Assembly: GCA_034003765.1 (NCBI GenBank)
Contig: JAVEXZ010000003.1
Coordinates: 62,001 to 126,000 of the forward strand
Origin: JAAZGD01 sp034003765
Lineage (GTDB): Bacteria > Bacillota > Clostridia > Peptostreptococcales > Anaerovoracaceae
Reading direction: 5' to 3'
Length of the DNA stretch: 64,000 nucleotides
This document shows, piece by piece, positions 18,014-24,772 of this stretch. The notes beneath the pieces were generated by a model. That model was not told the origin of the DNA. It worked only from the letters and a program-made list of their open reading frames with translations, and did not search any database. Positions within the stretch are counted from its first letter, which is position 1; each line of letters opens with the position of its first letter. The translations under genes and the position numbers were made by a program.

Positions 18014-18676
18014 ATGGCTCAACTAGCACCATCCATACTATCAGCAGATTTTTCGAAATTAGGAGAAGAGGTTTCCCTAATTGAAAAGGGTGGAGCCCAT
18101 ATTATTCACGTAGATGTTATGGACGGTCATTTTGTTCCAAACATTAGCTATGGGGCAACGGTTATGAAGTCTCTTAATGGGAAAACAGCTCTTGCCTATG
18201 ATGTCCATTTGATGATTGAAAATCCCCACCTCTATATTGAAGATTTTGTGACAGGCCAAACAGAGTATATTACAGTTCACCAAGAAGCCTGTAGGCATCT
18301 AAACAGAACCATTCAACAAATCCATTCCTTGGGGATTAAGGCAGGGGTATCAATAAATCCTGCCACTCCTGTAGATACACTTGTTAACATATTGCCCTAT
18401 GTTGACTTAGTCCTTCTTATGTCTGTTAACCCAGGCTTTGGTGGCCAATCCTTTATTGAGGATACTTTAGATAAGTCTAGGCAGCTGAGGAAAATCAGGG
18501 AAGAAAAAGGATATTCTTTTCTTATTCAAATGGATGGTGGGATATCTCTAGAAAACCTAGAAGCAGTCTTAACAGCGGGGGTAGATATTGTAGTAGTAGG
18601 GTCTGCTATTTTCAAAACACCGGATATAGTAAAGACCACCCAAGAATTTGTAGAGAAGTTAAATAAATGGGATTAA
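18014..18676 (+). CDS. rpe: Ribulose-phosphate 3-epimerase
   Basis: Interconverts ribulose 5-phosphate and xylulose 5-phosphate in the pentose phosphate pathway. The 220-residue TIM barrel begins M-A-Q-L-A-P-S-I-L-S-A-D-F. It carries the metal and catalytic segments H-V-D-V-M-D-G-H-F-V-P, D-V-H-L-M-I, M-S-V-N-P-G-F-G-G-Q and Q-M-D-G-G-I. AAAGGAGAGGG lies upstream of the ATG. It is the last gene of the priA-to-rpe string; a minisatellite and a terminator follow. Confidence 0.96.
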   Translation: MAQLAPSILSADFSKLGEEVSLIEKGGAHIIHVDVMDGHFVPNISYGATVMKSLNGKTALAYDVHLMIENPHLYIEDFVTGQTEYITVHQEACRHLNRTIQQIHSLGIKAGVSINPATPVDTLVNILPYVDLVLLMSVNPGFGGQSFIEDTLDKSRQLRKIREEKGYSFLIQMDGGISLENLEAVLTAGVDIVVVGSAIFKTPDIVKTTQEFVEKLNKWD

Positions 18677-18713
18677 AAATCCATTAATTTATAGAGAAAT
18701 TGAAATATATCGA

Positions 18714-18898
18714 TTTAGAAATCTACTGAACTGAAAAAACGTTGAATTGAAAATCTATTGAGCTGGACATAAAGTGAACTGGAAATTCATTGGGCTGGGG
18801 ATAAATTGTACTGGAAATTCATTGGGCTGGAGATAAATTGTACTGGAAATTCATTGGGTTGGAGATAAATTGTACTGGAAATTCATTGGGCTGGGGAT
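18714..18898 (+). repeat. 32-bp tandem repeat (minisatellite), about six copies
   Basis: Copies begin at 18714, 18746, 18778, 18810, 18842 and 18874; the last is incomplete. The middle copies are nearly identical (A-C-T-G-G-A-A-A-T-T-C-A-T-T-G-G-G then C-T-G-G-[G/A]-G-A-T-A-A-A-T-T-G-T). The first two are clearly degenerate versions of the same 32-base unit. No ORF in the repeat looks real. It lies between the rpe stop and a terminator, so it would be in the 3' end of the priA-rpe transcript. Confidence 0.9.
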
Positions 18899-18948
18899 CC
18901 ATTAAAATCGAATACATTGGTCTATAGTTCACATTAATGATATTAGCA

Positions 18949-18982
18949 AACCTGTTAGCCATAAAAGGCTGCAGGTTTTTTG
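18949..18982 (+). terminator. Rho-independent terminator after rpe
   Basis: The outer arms AACCTG/CAGGTT and inner arms AGCC/GGCT close a 6-base ATAAAA loop, followed by a run of T. The 473-base gene-free stretch from 18677 to 19149 holds the minisatellite, this terminator, a promoter and a duplicated leader. Confidence 0.75.
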
Positions 18983-19026
18983 TTGGAAATAAAAACGGTA
19001 TTTTTTGGTGATGATTAAATTGTGGG

Positions 19027-19054
19027 TTGACATATAGTGGTAAAGTTGTATAAT
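19027..19054 (+). promoter_or_regulatory. Consensus sigma-A promoter for the Tad-like operon
   Basis: A perfect TTGACA (19027-19032) and perfect TATAAT (19049-19054) are separated by 16 bases. This is the strongest-looking promoter in the window and lies about 95 bases upstream of the CpaB-like gene. Confidence 0.85.
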
Positions 19055-19100
19055 TAAAATATGGTAAAATATGGAACAATAGAATCAAGAAAGCTATAAC

Positions 19101-19164
19101 CTAACAAGAGGTAAGACAAGGGATATATTAAACTAACAAGAGGTAAAATATGAGATATATTAAA
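19101..19164 (+). repeat. Two-copy 32-bp tandem duplication over a ribosome binding site and start codon
   Basis: The unit CTAACAAGAGGTAA + 6 variable bases + GATATATTAAA occurs at 19101-19132 and 19133-19164. The second copy supplies the AAGAGGT ribosome binding site and the ATG at 19150. The first copy has AAG where the ATG would be, so only the second is a usable start. Confidence 0.85.
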
Positions 19165-19794
19165 CCAACAATAGGGATATTACTTATTATACTTGCCTTG
19201 CTAGGGGGTTATTATTGGGAGACCCAAGGGCGGCAAAGTTATCAGCAGATAGAGGTCCCTGTAACCTCTGTGGATATTCTTAAGGGGGAAAGGCTTGGTC
19301 ATCAAATGGTAAAAACAGTATATCTTGATAAGGGGGCTCTAGTTGGTGGAACCCTTATGGAAAAGGATATTCACCAGCTAGTAGATAGTCGGGCCACACA
19401 ATTTATTCCTGCCAACTCACAAATCGTAAGGGAATATTTTGAAAGCTCCAATACTAGCTTTACCAAAAATAGGTCCGTATTCTCTTTACCCTCTTCTTGG
19501 ATTTTTTCAAAAAGCAGCAGCTTGAGGAAGGGGGATTGGGTTGAAATCTATGGAGAAGACATTTCCTATTTTGGTCGCTACCAAATTGCATTTGTAAAAG
19601 ACCAAGGCGATGTGGAAATCGAAAATCCTGAAGGACCATATATAGAAAAAAATATACTAGAAAGAACTGTTAGCACAGGATTTATTCATCATGTAGAACT
19701 TTACTGTACATTAGAGGACTATTCTTGTTTGTTGGATTATGTCAAAACTACGGGGATGGGGCTTCTTCTGGTTCAAAGAGAGGAGGCGGATTAG
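19150..19794 (+). CDS. CpaB/RcpC-like SAF-domain protein of a Tad pilus
   Basis: This 214-residue protein has an N-terminal membrane anchor (about 6-23) and then a SAF-type domain: P-V-T-S-V-D-I-L-K-G-E-R-L and I-P-A-N-S-Q-I-V. This is the arrangement in CpaB/RcpC, which in Gram-negatives stabilises the Tad secretion channel. Gram-positive Tad loci also carry this gene although they have no outer-membrane secretin. It is the first gene after the strong promoter, and the next five genes support the Tad call. The ribosome binding site lies in the second copy of the 32-bp duplication. Confidence 0.7.
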   Translation: MRYIKPTIGILLIILALLGGYYWETQGRQSYQQIEVPVTSVDILKGERLGHQMVKTVYLDKGALVGGTLMEKDIHQLVDSRATQFIPANSQIVREYFESSNTSFTKNRSVFSLPSSWIFSKSSSLRKGDWVEIYGEDISYFGRYQIAFVKDQGDVEIENPEGPYIEKNILERTVSTGFIHHVELYCTLEDYSCLLDYVKTTGMGLLLVQREEAD

Positions 19795-20535
19795 TTGAGT
19801 CTTTTATTGGTTTTTCACGGGGCAGACTATAAGGTGGGGACAACAATGTTAGCTCAATCGGTTTCGGAAATAATAGCCAAAACTCATCCTCACAGTAAGG
19901 TTATTCGCATTGCTATGACTAATAGACGAAGCTGTGATTTTATTAAAGAGCCAATGCCTAGCCTTGAGGGTTTCAGAAAAAGCCTTGATTCAGGGTCTAT
20001 GGTAGGGGAACAATTATTTAGAAGATACCATATCATGGACAATCTATACTGTATATCAGGTCTTGAAAAAGAATTGAACCACCGACAGTATTTCCCCGAA
20101 GATGCCATAAAAATTATAAGATTCCTAGAAAAACAATTCGAATATATTCTTGTGGATGGTGGATGTGATATTGATAACGGATTGGTTTTAGGAAGTTTGT
20201 TAATTGGAGGGACTAACCTACTTGTCTTAACACAAAATGAGTCAGTTTTATCTAGGTGGGAGCAGCAGCAGCCCATTTACCATGGTCTTTCCATAAAATT
20301 TGATCAATATATTATAAATAAATATGACAAAAATCACCCCTATTCAATTTCATATATAAAAGAAAGGCTTGGGTTAACTGAGGGAATTTACAACAAAATT
20401 CCCCTTTCTATCTATGGGTGCCGGGCGGAATGGGAGAAGAAAAGTTTGATGCACTATGGAAGGTCTTCATATAAAACTCAGGTTAGGGATATAGCAAAGA
20501 AGCTAGAAACGGGGATGGTGTCTAAGGGAAGGTAG
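19795..20535 (+). CDS. TadZ/CpaE-like ParA-family protein with altered P-loop
   Basis: This 246-residue protein has a MinD/ParA-like start (L-L-L-V-F-H-G-A-D-Y-K-V-G-T-T-M-L-A) and the Walker B-like stretch Y-I-L-V-D-G-G-C-D-I. The P-loop reads D-Y-K-V-G-T-T, without the second (GKT) lysine, so ATP hydrolysis may be lost, as in other divergent TadZ/CpaE proteins that act as localisation factors. The start is TTG, with AGGAGG 8 bases upstream and the previous stop immediately before it. TadZ proteins place the Tad machine at a cell pole or site; here this is inference from operon position. Confidence 0.65.
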   Translation: MSLLLVFHGADYKVGTTMLAQSVSEIIAKTHPHSKVIRIAMTNRRSCDFIKEPMPSLEGFRKSLDSGSMVGEQLFRRYHIMDNLYCISGLEKELNHRQYFPEDAIKIIRFLEKQFEYILVDGGCDIDNGLVLGSLLIGGTNLLVLTQNESVLSRWEQQQPIYHGLSIKFDQYIINKYDKNHPYSISYIKERLGLTEGIYNKIPLSIYGCRAEWEKKSLMHYGRSSYKTQVRDIAKKLETGMVSKGR

Positions 20536-20543
20536 GGGTTTAA

Positions 20544-21917
20544 ATGAATCGCTTTTATTTAGAGGACCAAATAGATGAGGTAAAATTACAAAGGGAAGAA
20601 GATTCAGCTCAAGTTGATTTTCTTGATTTGTGCAAAGAGCTGGGCCAAGAATTTCAACGGCAGTGGGAGGAGTCGGGGGATTATATGGAAGAGTTGCTTG
20701 ATATTCAAAAGAAAGCAATTATGGGTTTTGAAAAAGAAACCAATTACTTCAAAGAGAATATAAGGGCCTACTTAAAAGATAGGGGTGGTATAAAGTCAAA
20801 ATACCCCACTTGGTATGATAGCCTAGAAGAAGGCATATACCATGAAAACTGGGGAATGGCTTCCCTTGCCCCGTGGTTTACTCCAGAATATATGAATTCT
20901 GCCTCGGCTAAAGTTATTGGTAATAGAATATATTTCATGGAAAATGGTCGAATGGTTCTAAAAGAACAAAAAATGAGTTCAGAGAGGCGGTCACAGCTAA
21001 TAGGGGCCCTGCTATTATTAAAGCCTAAAGAGCGATCTAACAGAGACTTTCATGAGATTTATCTCCTAGATGGCACAAGGGTTACAATTTTCAAAGGAGA
21101 TATGGTTAAAAAAGATCAAGACGTTATTATATTTAGGCGATATATTATTCCTTCATATACATTTGAAGAACAAGGAGAAAGGGGAACAATTCCCAAGGAT
21201 GCTATTCCTTTGCTTAAAACAATGGTGACTTTGGGTTTTAATGTTGCCTTCCTGGGAGCTGTTAGAACTGCAAAAACGACTTTTCTTAGCACCTGGCAGA
21301 GTTATGAAGAAGAAGATCTGGAAGGGGTTTTGGTTGAAACAGATCCTGAAATTCCACTTCACAAACTGATGCCTAAGGCTCCCATAGTTCAATTGATTGC
21401 AGACAATGAGAAATTATCAGGTATTACTAAAAACTTGATGAGAAGTGACGCAGATTACATAGTAATGGGGGAAGCAAGAGAAGGACTAGCGCTAGACACA
21501 TTACTAAGGATAACTGGAAAAGGAACTAGGCGAGTAAAGATTACCTATCATTGCGGTAATCCTGAAGATTTCCCCTATGAAGTAGCAGCTGAGATAGTAA
21601 AGTCTCTAGGTGGGGATCAAGAATTTATAGCTAAGAGAGTGGCCAGTGCCTTCGACTTTCTTTTTCATTTTGTTCAATTAAGAGATAAAAACCAAAAAAG
21701 ATTAAAAAGTATTAGTGAAATCTCTTTGGACAGAGAAAAATCAGTCATTCTTGTAAGACCTATTTGTGAGTTTGATTTTCTCAGTGAAAAGTGGATATTT
21801 GCTCCTAGCATTGATGAAAACAAGAGAGGTATTGCCTTACAAGAAAACTCAAGCAAATATATGGAGTTTGAAAAAATTCTGGCTGAATTAGCTTCAAGGA
21901 AAGGAGGTGTAACTTGA
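20544..21917 (+). CDS. TadA/CpaF-like secretion ATPase
   Basis: This 457-residue type II/IV secretion ATPase should power Tad pilus assembly. An N-terminal helical domain (about 1-120) leads into the core. The Walker A is G238-A-V-R-T-A-K244-T, with Ala where the last Gly normally sits. The Asp-box equivalent is V-E-T-D-P-E-I-P-L. Walker B reads D-Y-I-V-M-G-E-A-R-E-G. The His box is I-T-Y-H-C-G-N-P, where canonical members have S-T-x-H-A-N-S. The sequence is thus recognisable but divergent at several usually fixed positions. It overlaps the next gene by 4 bases. Confidence 0.75.
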   Translation: MNRFYLEDQIDEVKLQREEDSAQVDFLDLCKELGQEFQRQWEESGDYMEELLDIQKKAIMGFEKETNYFKENIRAYLKDRGGIKSKYPTWYDSLEEGIYHENWGMASLAPWFTPEYMNSASAKVIGNRIYFMENGRMVLKEQKMSSERRSQLIGALLLLKPKERSNRDFHEIYLLDGTRVTIFKGDMVKKDQDVIIFRRYIIPSYTFEEQGERGTIPKDAIPLLKTMVTLGFNVAFLGAVRTAKTTFLSTWQSYEEEDLEGVLVETDPEIPLHKLMPKAPIVQLIADNEKLSGITKNLMRSDADYIVMGEAREGLALDTLLRITGKGTRRVKITYHCGNPEDFPYEVAAEIVKSLGGDQEFIAKRVASAFDFLFHFVQLRDKNQKRLKSISEISLDREKSVILVRPICEFDFLSEKWIFAPSIDENKRGIALQENSSKYMEFEKILAELASRKGGVT

Positions 21918-22858
21918 ATCCTCTAATAGCCTTAATTATAAAAATTTCATTGTATGCCGTAATTGCTCTTGGCATAACACTTATTTTTGGGTCATCCATT
22001 AAATGCATTTATCTAGAGTTAACCATGAGACGGCGATTAAAAGCGAGAAGGAAGCAGGAGGGCAAGAGAACAGCCCTTGAAATTCATATGGCCAATGTCT
22101 TGTTTGCGGTTGTTGGTAGAAGGATCTCTCCAAATGTTTTTATGGGCCTCTGCCTTGGTATTTTCTTGCTGATACTATGGCCTACGGTAAACTATTATGG
22201 CTGGATGGTAGCCCTGCTATGTGCTTTATTAATGGCCTCTTTCCCCTACCTTTTTTTGCGCAGCCGATTAGAAAATATGCGAAAAAAAGTTTGCGCCCAG
22301 GGAGAAGAGTTTTTAGGGGAATTCTTAAGTAATTATCGTATAAGTGGCTGCGATGTTCTTGAGACAATGGCCAGAATGTCTGGGGAAGACAAGCCCAAGG
22401 GGCAACTTGTTGGTATTCTCTCAAAAATGTTGTATCAGGTTAGAAACGATACCTCCTCCTATTCTGTAAAAATAGCAGAAGAACAATTTTCTTTTGCAGT
22501 CAACTCTAATTGGGCCAAGATGTTCGCCTATAATTTAGTAATTGCTATTAGCACTGGGGAAGATATTTCGTTGGCACTAGAAGATATTTTCATTCAATTG
22601 CGAGAGGCCAGGGTTCTGGGAGAAAATAGAAAGAGACTTAATGCCGAAGCTACAAAAATGGTTTTGTTTCTTGTGCCTGGCATGTACGCCACTACAGTTT
22701 TAGTTTCTGTACACTTTATAGGTTTATCCTGGAAAGAGTTTTTTCACCATCAGTTTATGACATCACAAGGATTTTTACTTTTTCTGCTTATGGTAGGGTT
22801 TTTCTTGCTTAACTTGATCCTTACTGAAATGGTAAATCATCAAAAATTAGATTTTTAA
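21914..22858 (+). CDS. TadB-like inner-membrane platform protein
   Basis: This 314-residue protein has hydrophobic segments at about residues 5-28, 73-108, 255-275 and 285-305. Between them is a cytoplasmic T2SSF-like helical region (E-F-L-G-E-F-L-S-N-Y-R). That topology matches TadB, one of the two GspF-like platform subunits of Tad systems. The start is TTG at 21914, 6 bases after AAGGAGG and overlapping the TadA-like stop by 4 bases. The family call depends on topology and operon order. Confidence 0.65.
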   Translation: MNPLIALIIKISLYAVIALGITLIFGSSIKCIYLELTMRRRLKARRKQEGKRTALEIHMANVLFAVVGRRISPNVFMGLCLGIFLLILWPTVNYYGWMVALLCALLMASFPYLFLRSRLENMRKKVCAQGEEFLGEFLSNYRISGCDVLETMARMSGEDKPKGQLVGILSKMLYQVRNDTSSYSVKIAEEQFSFAVNSNWAKMFAYNLVIAISTGEDISLALEDIFIQLREARVLGENRKRLNAEATKMVLFLVPGMYATTVLVSVHFIGLSWKEFFHHQFMTSQGFLLFLLMVGFFLLNLILTEMVNHQKLDF

Positions 22859-22870
22859 GGGGAGGTTCAA

Positions 22871-23500
22871 ATGCTTAAGTATGGATTATGTCTTTGGGTT
22901 TTTTTATGGATTGGAGGTGTTTTACTTTTACTCTTCCCGAAAAAACCAGGTAAGCTTCACCAGAGGTTGGCAGGACTTAGAGTAGAGACTAGGAACAAGA
23001 TAGGGAAAACCACTTTTTTTCAAAGGAGGAAACATCAAGAGGTGGATAGAGAGATTGGGGAAAGCATATCATTTTTAAGAAACTTGTTGCTTTTAGGAAC
23101 AGGGAGAAGGATGAGCCGAGATTTTGTTATAAGTCGCCTTGCCAAAAGAGATGGATTTCTAAAGCCGGGGTTTCTAGGAATGTTGTCCCGTCTCCGTGTC
23201 AACCAAAGACAAGAGGCAATGGAATTTTTTGCAGCTTATGCAGGGACAACAAGGGGGAAGGAATTTGCGGGGGTGCTTTTACAGTGGGATGATTTGGACC
23301 CTTTGGCTCTTTCAGAGATTCTTTTATCACATCAAAAGTCTATTGGAGAAATCAGAATGACAGAGAAAATCAGGAGAGATGAAACAATAAGTGATTTGAT
23401 TTACCTACCAGTGGTTATTAACGTTCTAGTGATTTGCGTAAATTTTATTTTCACATCTTATTATTTGAAGCAGCAAGAAATGTTCCAGATGTTATTTTAA
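22871..23500 (+). CDS. TadC-like membrane protein (short)
   Basis: This 209-residue protein has a membrane segment at about 6-22, a basic cytoplasmic middle and a C-terminal hydrophobic segment (about 180-200). It occupies the TadC position after TadB but is shorter than typical TadC (about 300 residues) and has fewer membrane helices. GGGGAGG lies just upstream of the ATG. I am unsure whether it is a reduced TadC or another platform component. Confidence 0.5.
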   Translation: MLKYGLCLWVFLWIGGVLLLLFPKKPGKLHQRLAGLRVETRNKIGKTTFFQRRKHQEVDREIGESISFLRNLLLLGTGRRMSRDFVISRLAKRDGFLKPGFLGMLSRLRVNQRQEAMEFFAAYAGTTRGKEFAGVLLQWDDLDPLALSEILLSHQKSIGEIRMTEKIRRDETISDLIYLPVVINVLVICVNFIFTSYYLKQQEMFQMLF

Positions 23501-23518
23501 TTATTAGGAGGGGTTAAA

Positions 23519-23662
23519 ATGAAACAAATAATCGTATTAGTTGCTATGATAGCCCTAGGAGTGACGATTGCAGCCATTATAGCAGGTTTTGGTGGAGTGG
23601 CAGAGGAAATGGCGGCATCAGTGATAAAGGGAATAACGCCATCTTCACTTGGTTCACCTTAG
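23519..23662 (+). CDS. Tiny Flp-pilin-like membrane peptide 1 (47 aa)
   Basis: A 47-codon gene with AGGAGGGG 5 bases before the ATG. The product begins M-K-Q-I-I-V-L-V-A-M-I-A-L-G-V-T-I, so the hydrophobic helix starts at residue 4 and runs to about 22, followed by a short Gly/Ala/Ser tail. It is nearly identical at the N-terminus to the next gene. Size, hydrophobicity and position suggest a Flp-type pilin or pilin-like subunit, but there is no prepilin leader of usual length. Its ribosome binding site and its close paralog next door argue that it is real. Confidence 0.65.
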   Translation: MKQIIVLVAMIALGVTIAAIIAGFGGVAEEMAASVIKGITPSSLGSP

Positions 23663-23678
23663 GAGAGGGGTAAACACT

Positions 23679-23837
23679 ATGAAGCAGTTCATTGTACTAG
23701 TAGCAATGATTGCCCTAGGAGTTTTTATCTATGGGATTATTGCAGGCCCAGGGGAAAATACCATTGAATCCTGCCTTGAAAGAAGTTGGGAAGATAGCAT
23801 TAGAATACGCAGCAATTTCGTCCAGGAGATGCCATGA
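23679..23837 (+). CDS. Tiny Flp-pilin-like membrane peptide 2 (52 aa)
   Basis: Begins M-K-Q-F-I-V-L-V-A-M-I-A-L-G-V-F-I-Y, sharing at least 13 of the first 15 residues with the preceding peptide, so the two are tandem duplicates. After the helix come G-P-G-E-N-T-I-E and an acidic/basic tail with a single Cys. The G-x-x-x-x-I-E region resembles the start of Flp-like peptides, but the match is loose. I use the ATG at 23679 (AGGAGAGGGG about 8 bases upstream) instead of an upstream TTG. It overlaps the next gene by 4 bases. Confidence 0.65.
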   Translation: MKQFIVLVAMIALGVFIYGIIAGPGENTIESCLERSWEDSIRIRSNFVQEMP

Positions 23838-24244
23838 AACAATTTATTGTGCTCCTAGCCATTTTGCCTATACTGCTACTATTTATGATGCAAATTGTTT
23901 ATGAGCAGAAAAACATAGTGAAGATGAATCTCATTCAATCCATAGTGTATGCTGCTAAGGAAGATGCCAAACAAGCAGGTTACTTCTCAAGGGAACAGCA
24001 AGAACAGATGTCCCAGGAGTTGCTCTCTATTTCTGGAGTTGAAGAGGTTACAATAACAAGCAATCAAAATGCACCACAAAAGCGTTATTCCCTTGCTAGC
24101 AATAGGTTTATTGATTACCGAATAGAACTTGTACTAACAGATATAATGGCTGGGGGCGGAACAATTATTGCGGAAGAAAATAACCGGTATACCTATGTAA
24201 TTGAAGGTTACACAGCAAGTGAGTTTCTTGAAGATGAAGAATAG
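23834..24244 (+). CDS. TadE-like pseudopilin, MKQ-type N-terminus (136 aa)
   Basis: The N-terminus M-K-Q-F-I-V-L-L-A repeats the start of the two preceding peptides and continues as a longer membrane helix (about 4-22). A soluble domain (about 25-130) carries Y-A-A-K-E-D-A-K-Q-A-G-Y-F. The combination of an N-terminal helix and an extracytoplasmic domain suggests a TadE/TadF-like minor pseudopilin. The ATG overlaps the previous stop, with AGGAG 5 bases upstream, so translation is coupled. Confidence 0.55.
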   Translation: MKQFIVLLAILPILLLFMMQIVYEQKNIVKMNLIQSIVYAAKEDAKQAGYFSREQQEQMSQELLSISGVEEVTITSNQNAPQKRYSLASNRFIDYRIELVLTDIMAGGGTIIAEENNRYTYVIEGYTASEFLEDEE

Positions 24245-24256
24245 AAGGTCAAGGAG

Positions 24257-24679
24257 ATGAAGGTATATATTGTTTTCCTAGCTTTATTAATTGTCCATGT
24301 AGGCTTCATGGCTTTTAACCAGGATATGGGTCGCTACTTGATGCTTCAAAATCTTTTTAAGAACACCTCAGAAGAATGTGCCGCCCAGGGGGCACTGCTT
24401 TTAGATGAAGAAGAATTCTATAAAGGCCGTATAATTTTCCTTAAAGATAATCAAGATTCAGAAAGAGTATTAAAAACTGTTTGCCAAAGAATAGGTCTAA
24501 GTCAGGGATATAGCCTAACCTTAGATTACGAAGATGATTCCACTAGTTATGGTCCCAACAATCCAGATCACAACCCCAGAGTTACAGCAACAATCAATAT
24601 AGATGTATCCACATTATTCCAAACCAAGTTGTTTGATGAAACTGTCATTACCAGGATTTCTTGCTACGAGATACTATGA
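24257..24679 (+). CDS. TadE/TadF-like membrane-anchored protein (140 aa)
   Basis: Starts M-K-V-Y-I-V-F-L-A-L-L-I-V-H-V with a membrane helix to about residue 18. An extracytoplasmic domain follows with cysteines at about 40, 75 and 137, including S-E-E-C-A-A-Q-G-A-L-L, a segment like that in TadE-type proteins. It is the last gene of the operon, with AAGGAG upstream. No prepilin peptidase (TadV/CpaA) follows, so processing would depend on a gene elsewhere or not occur. Confidence 0.5.
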   Translation: MKVYIVFLALLIVHVGFMAFNQDMGRYLMLQNLFKNTSEECAAQGALLLDEEEFYKGRIIFLKDNQDSERVLKTVCQRIGLSQGYSLTLDYEDDSTSYGPNNPDHNPRVTATINIDVSTLFQTKLFDETVITRISCYEIL

Positions 24680-24723
24680 TTGACCTATCTCACTGGCTAG
24701 CAATTAGACCTAATTATCTCTAA

Positions 24724-24752
24724 TTGTTATTCGAGTTAAAGAATAGTATAAT
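24724..24752 (+). promoter_or_regulatory. Putative sigma-A promoter for the beta-CASP gene
   Basis: TTGTTA (24724-24729; four of six -35 matches) lies 17 bases before a perfect TATAAT (24747-24752), 20 bases upstream of the gene's start codon. No strong terminator separates it from the Tad-like operon. Confidence 0.6.
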
Positions 24753-24772
24753 GTTGGGCAGGAGGTACGAAA

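Noticed and set aside
18819..19088. 89-codon minus-strand frame over the minisatellite
   Set aside because: Its C-terminus is just the translated 32-bp repeat, no ribosome binding site precedes it, and it runs across a terminator and promoter.
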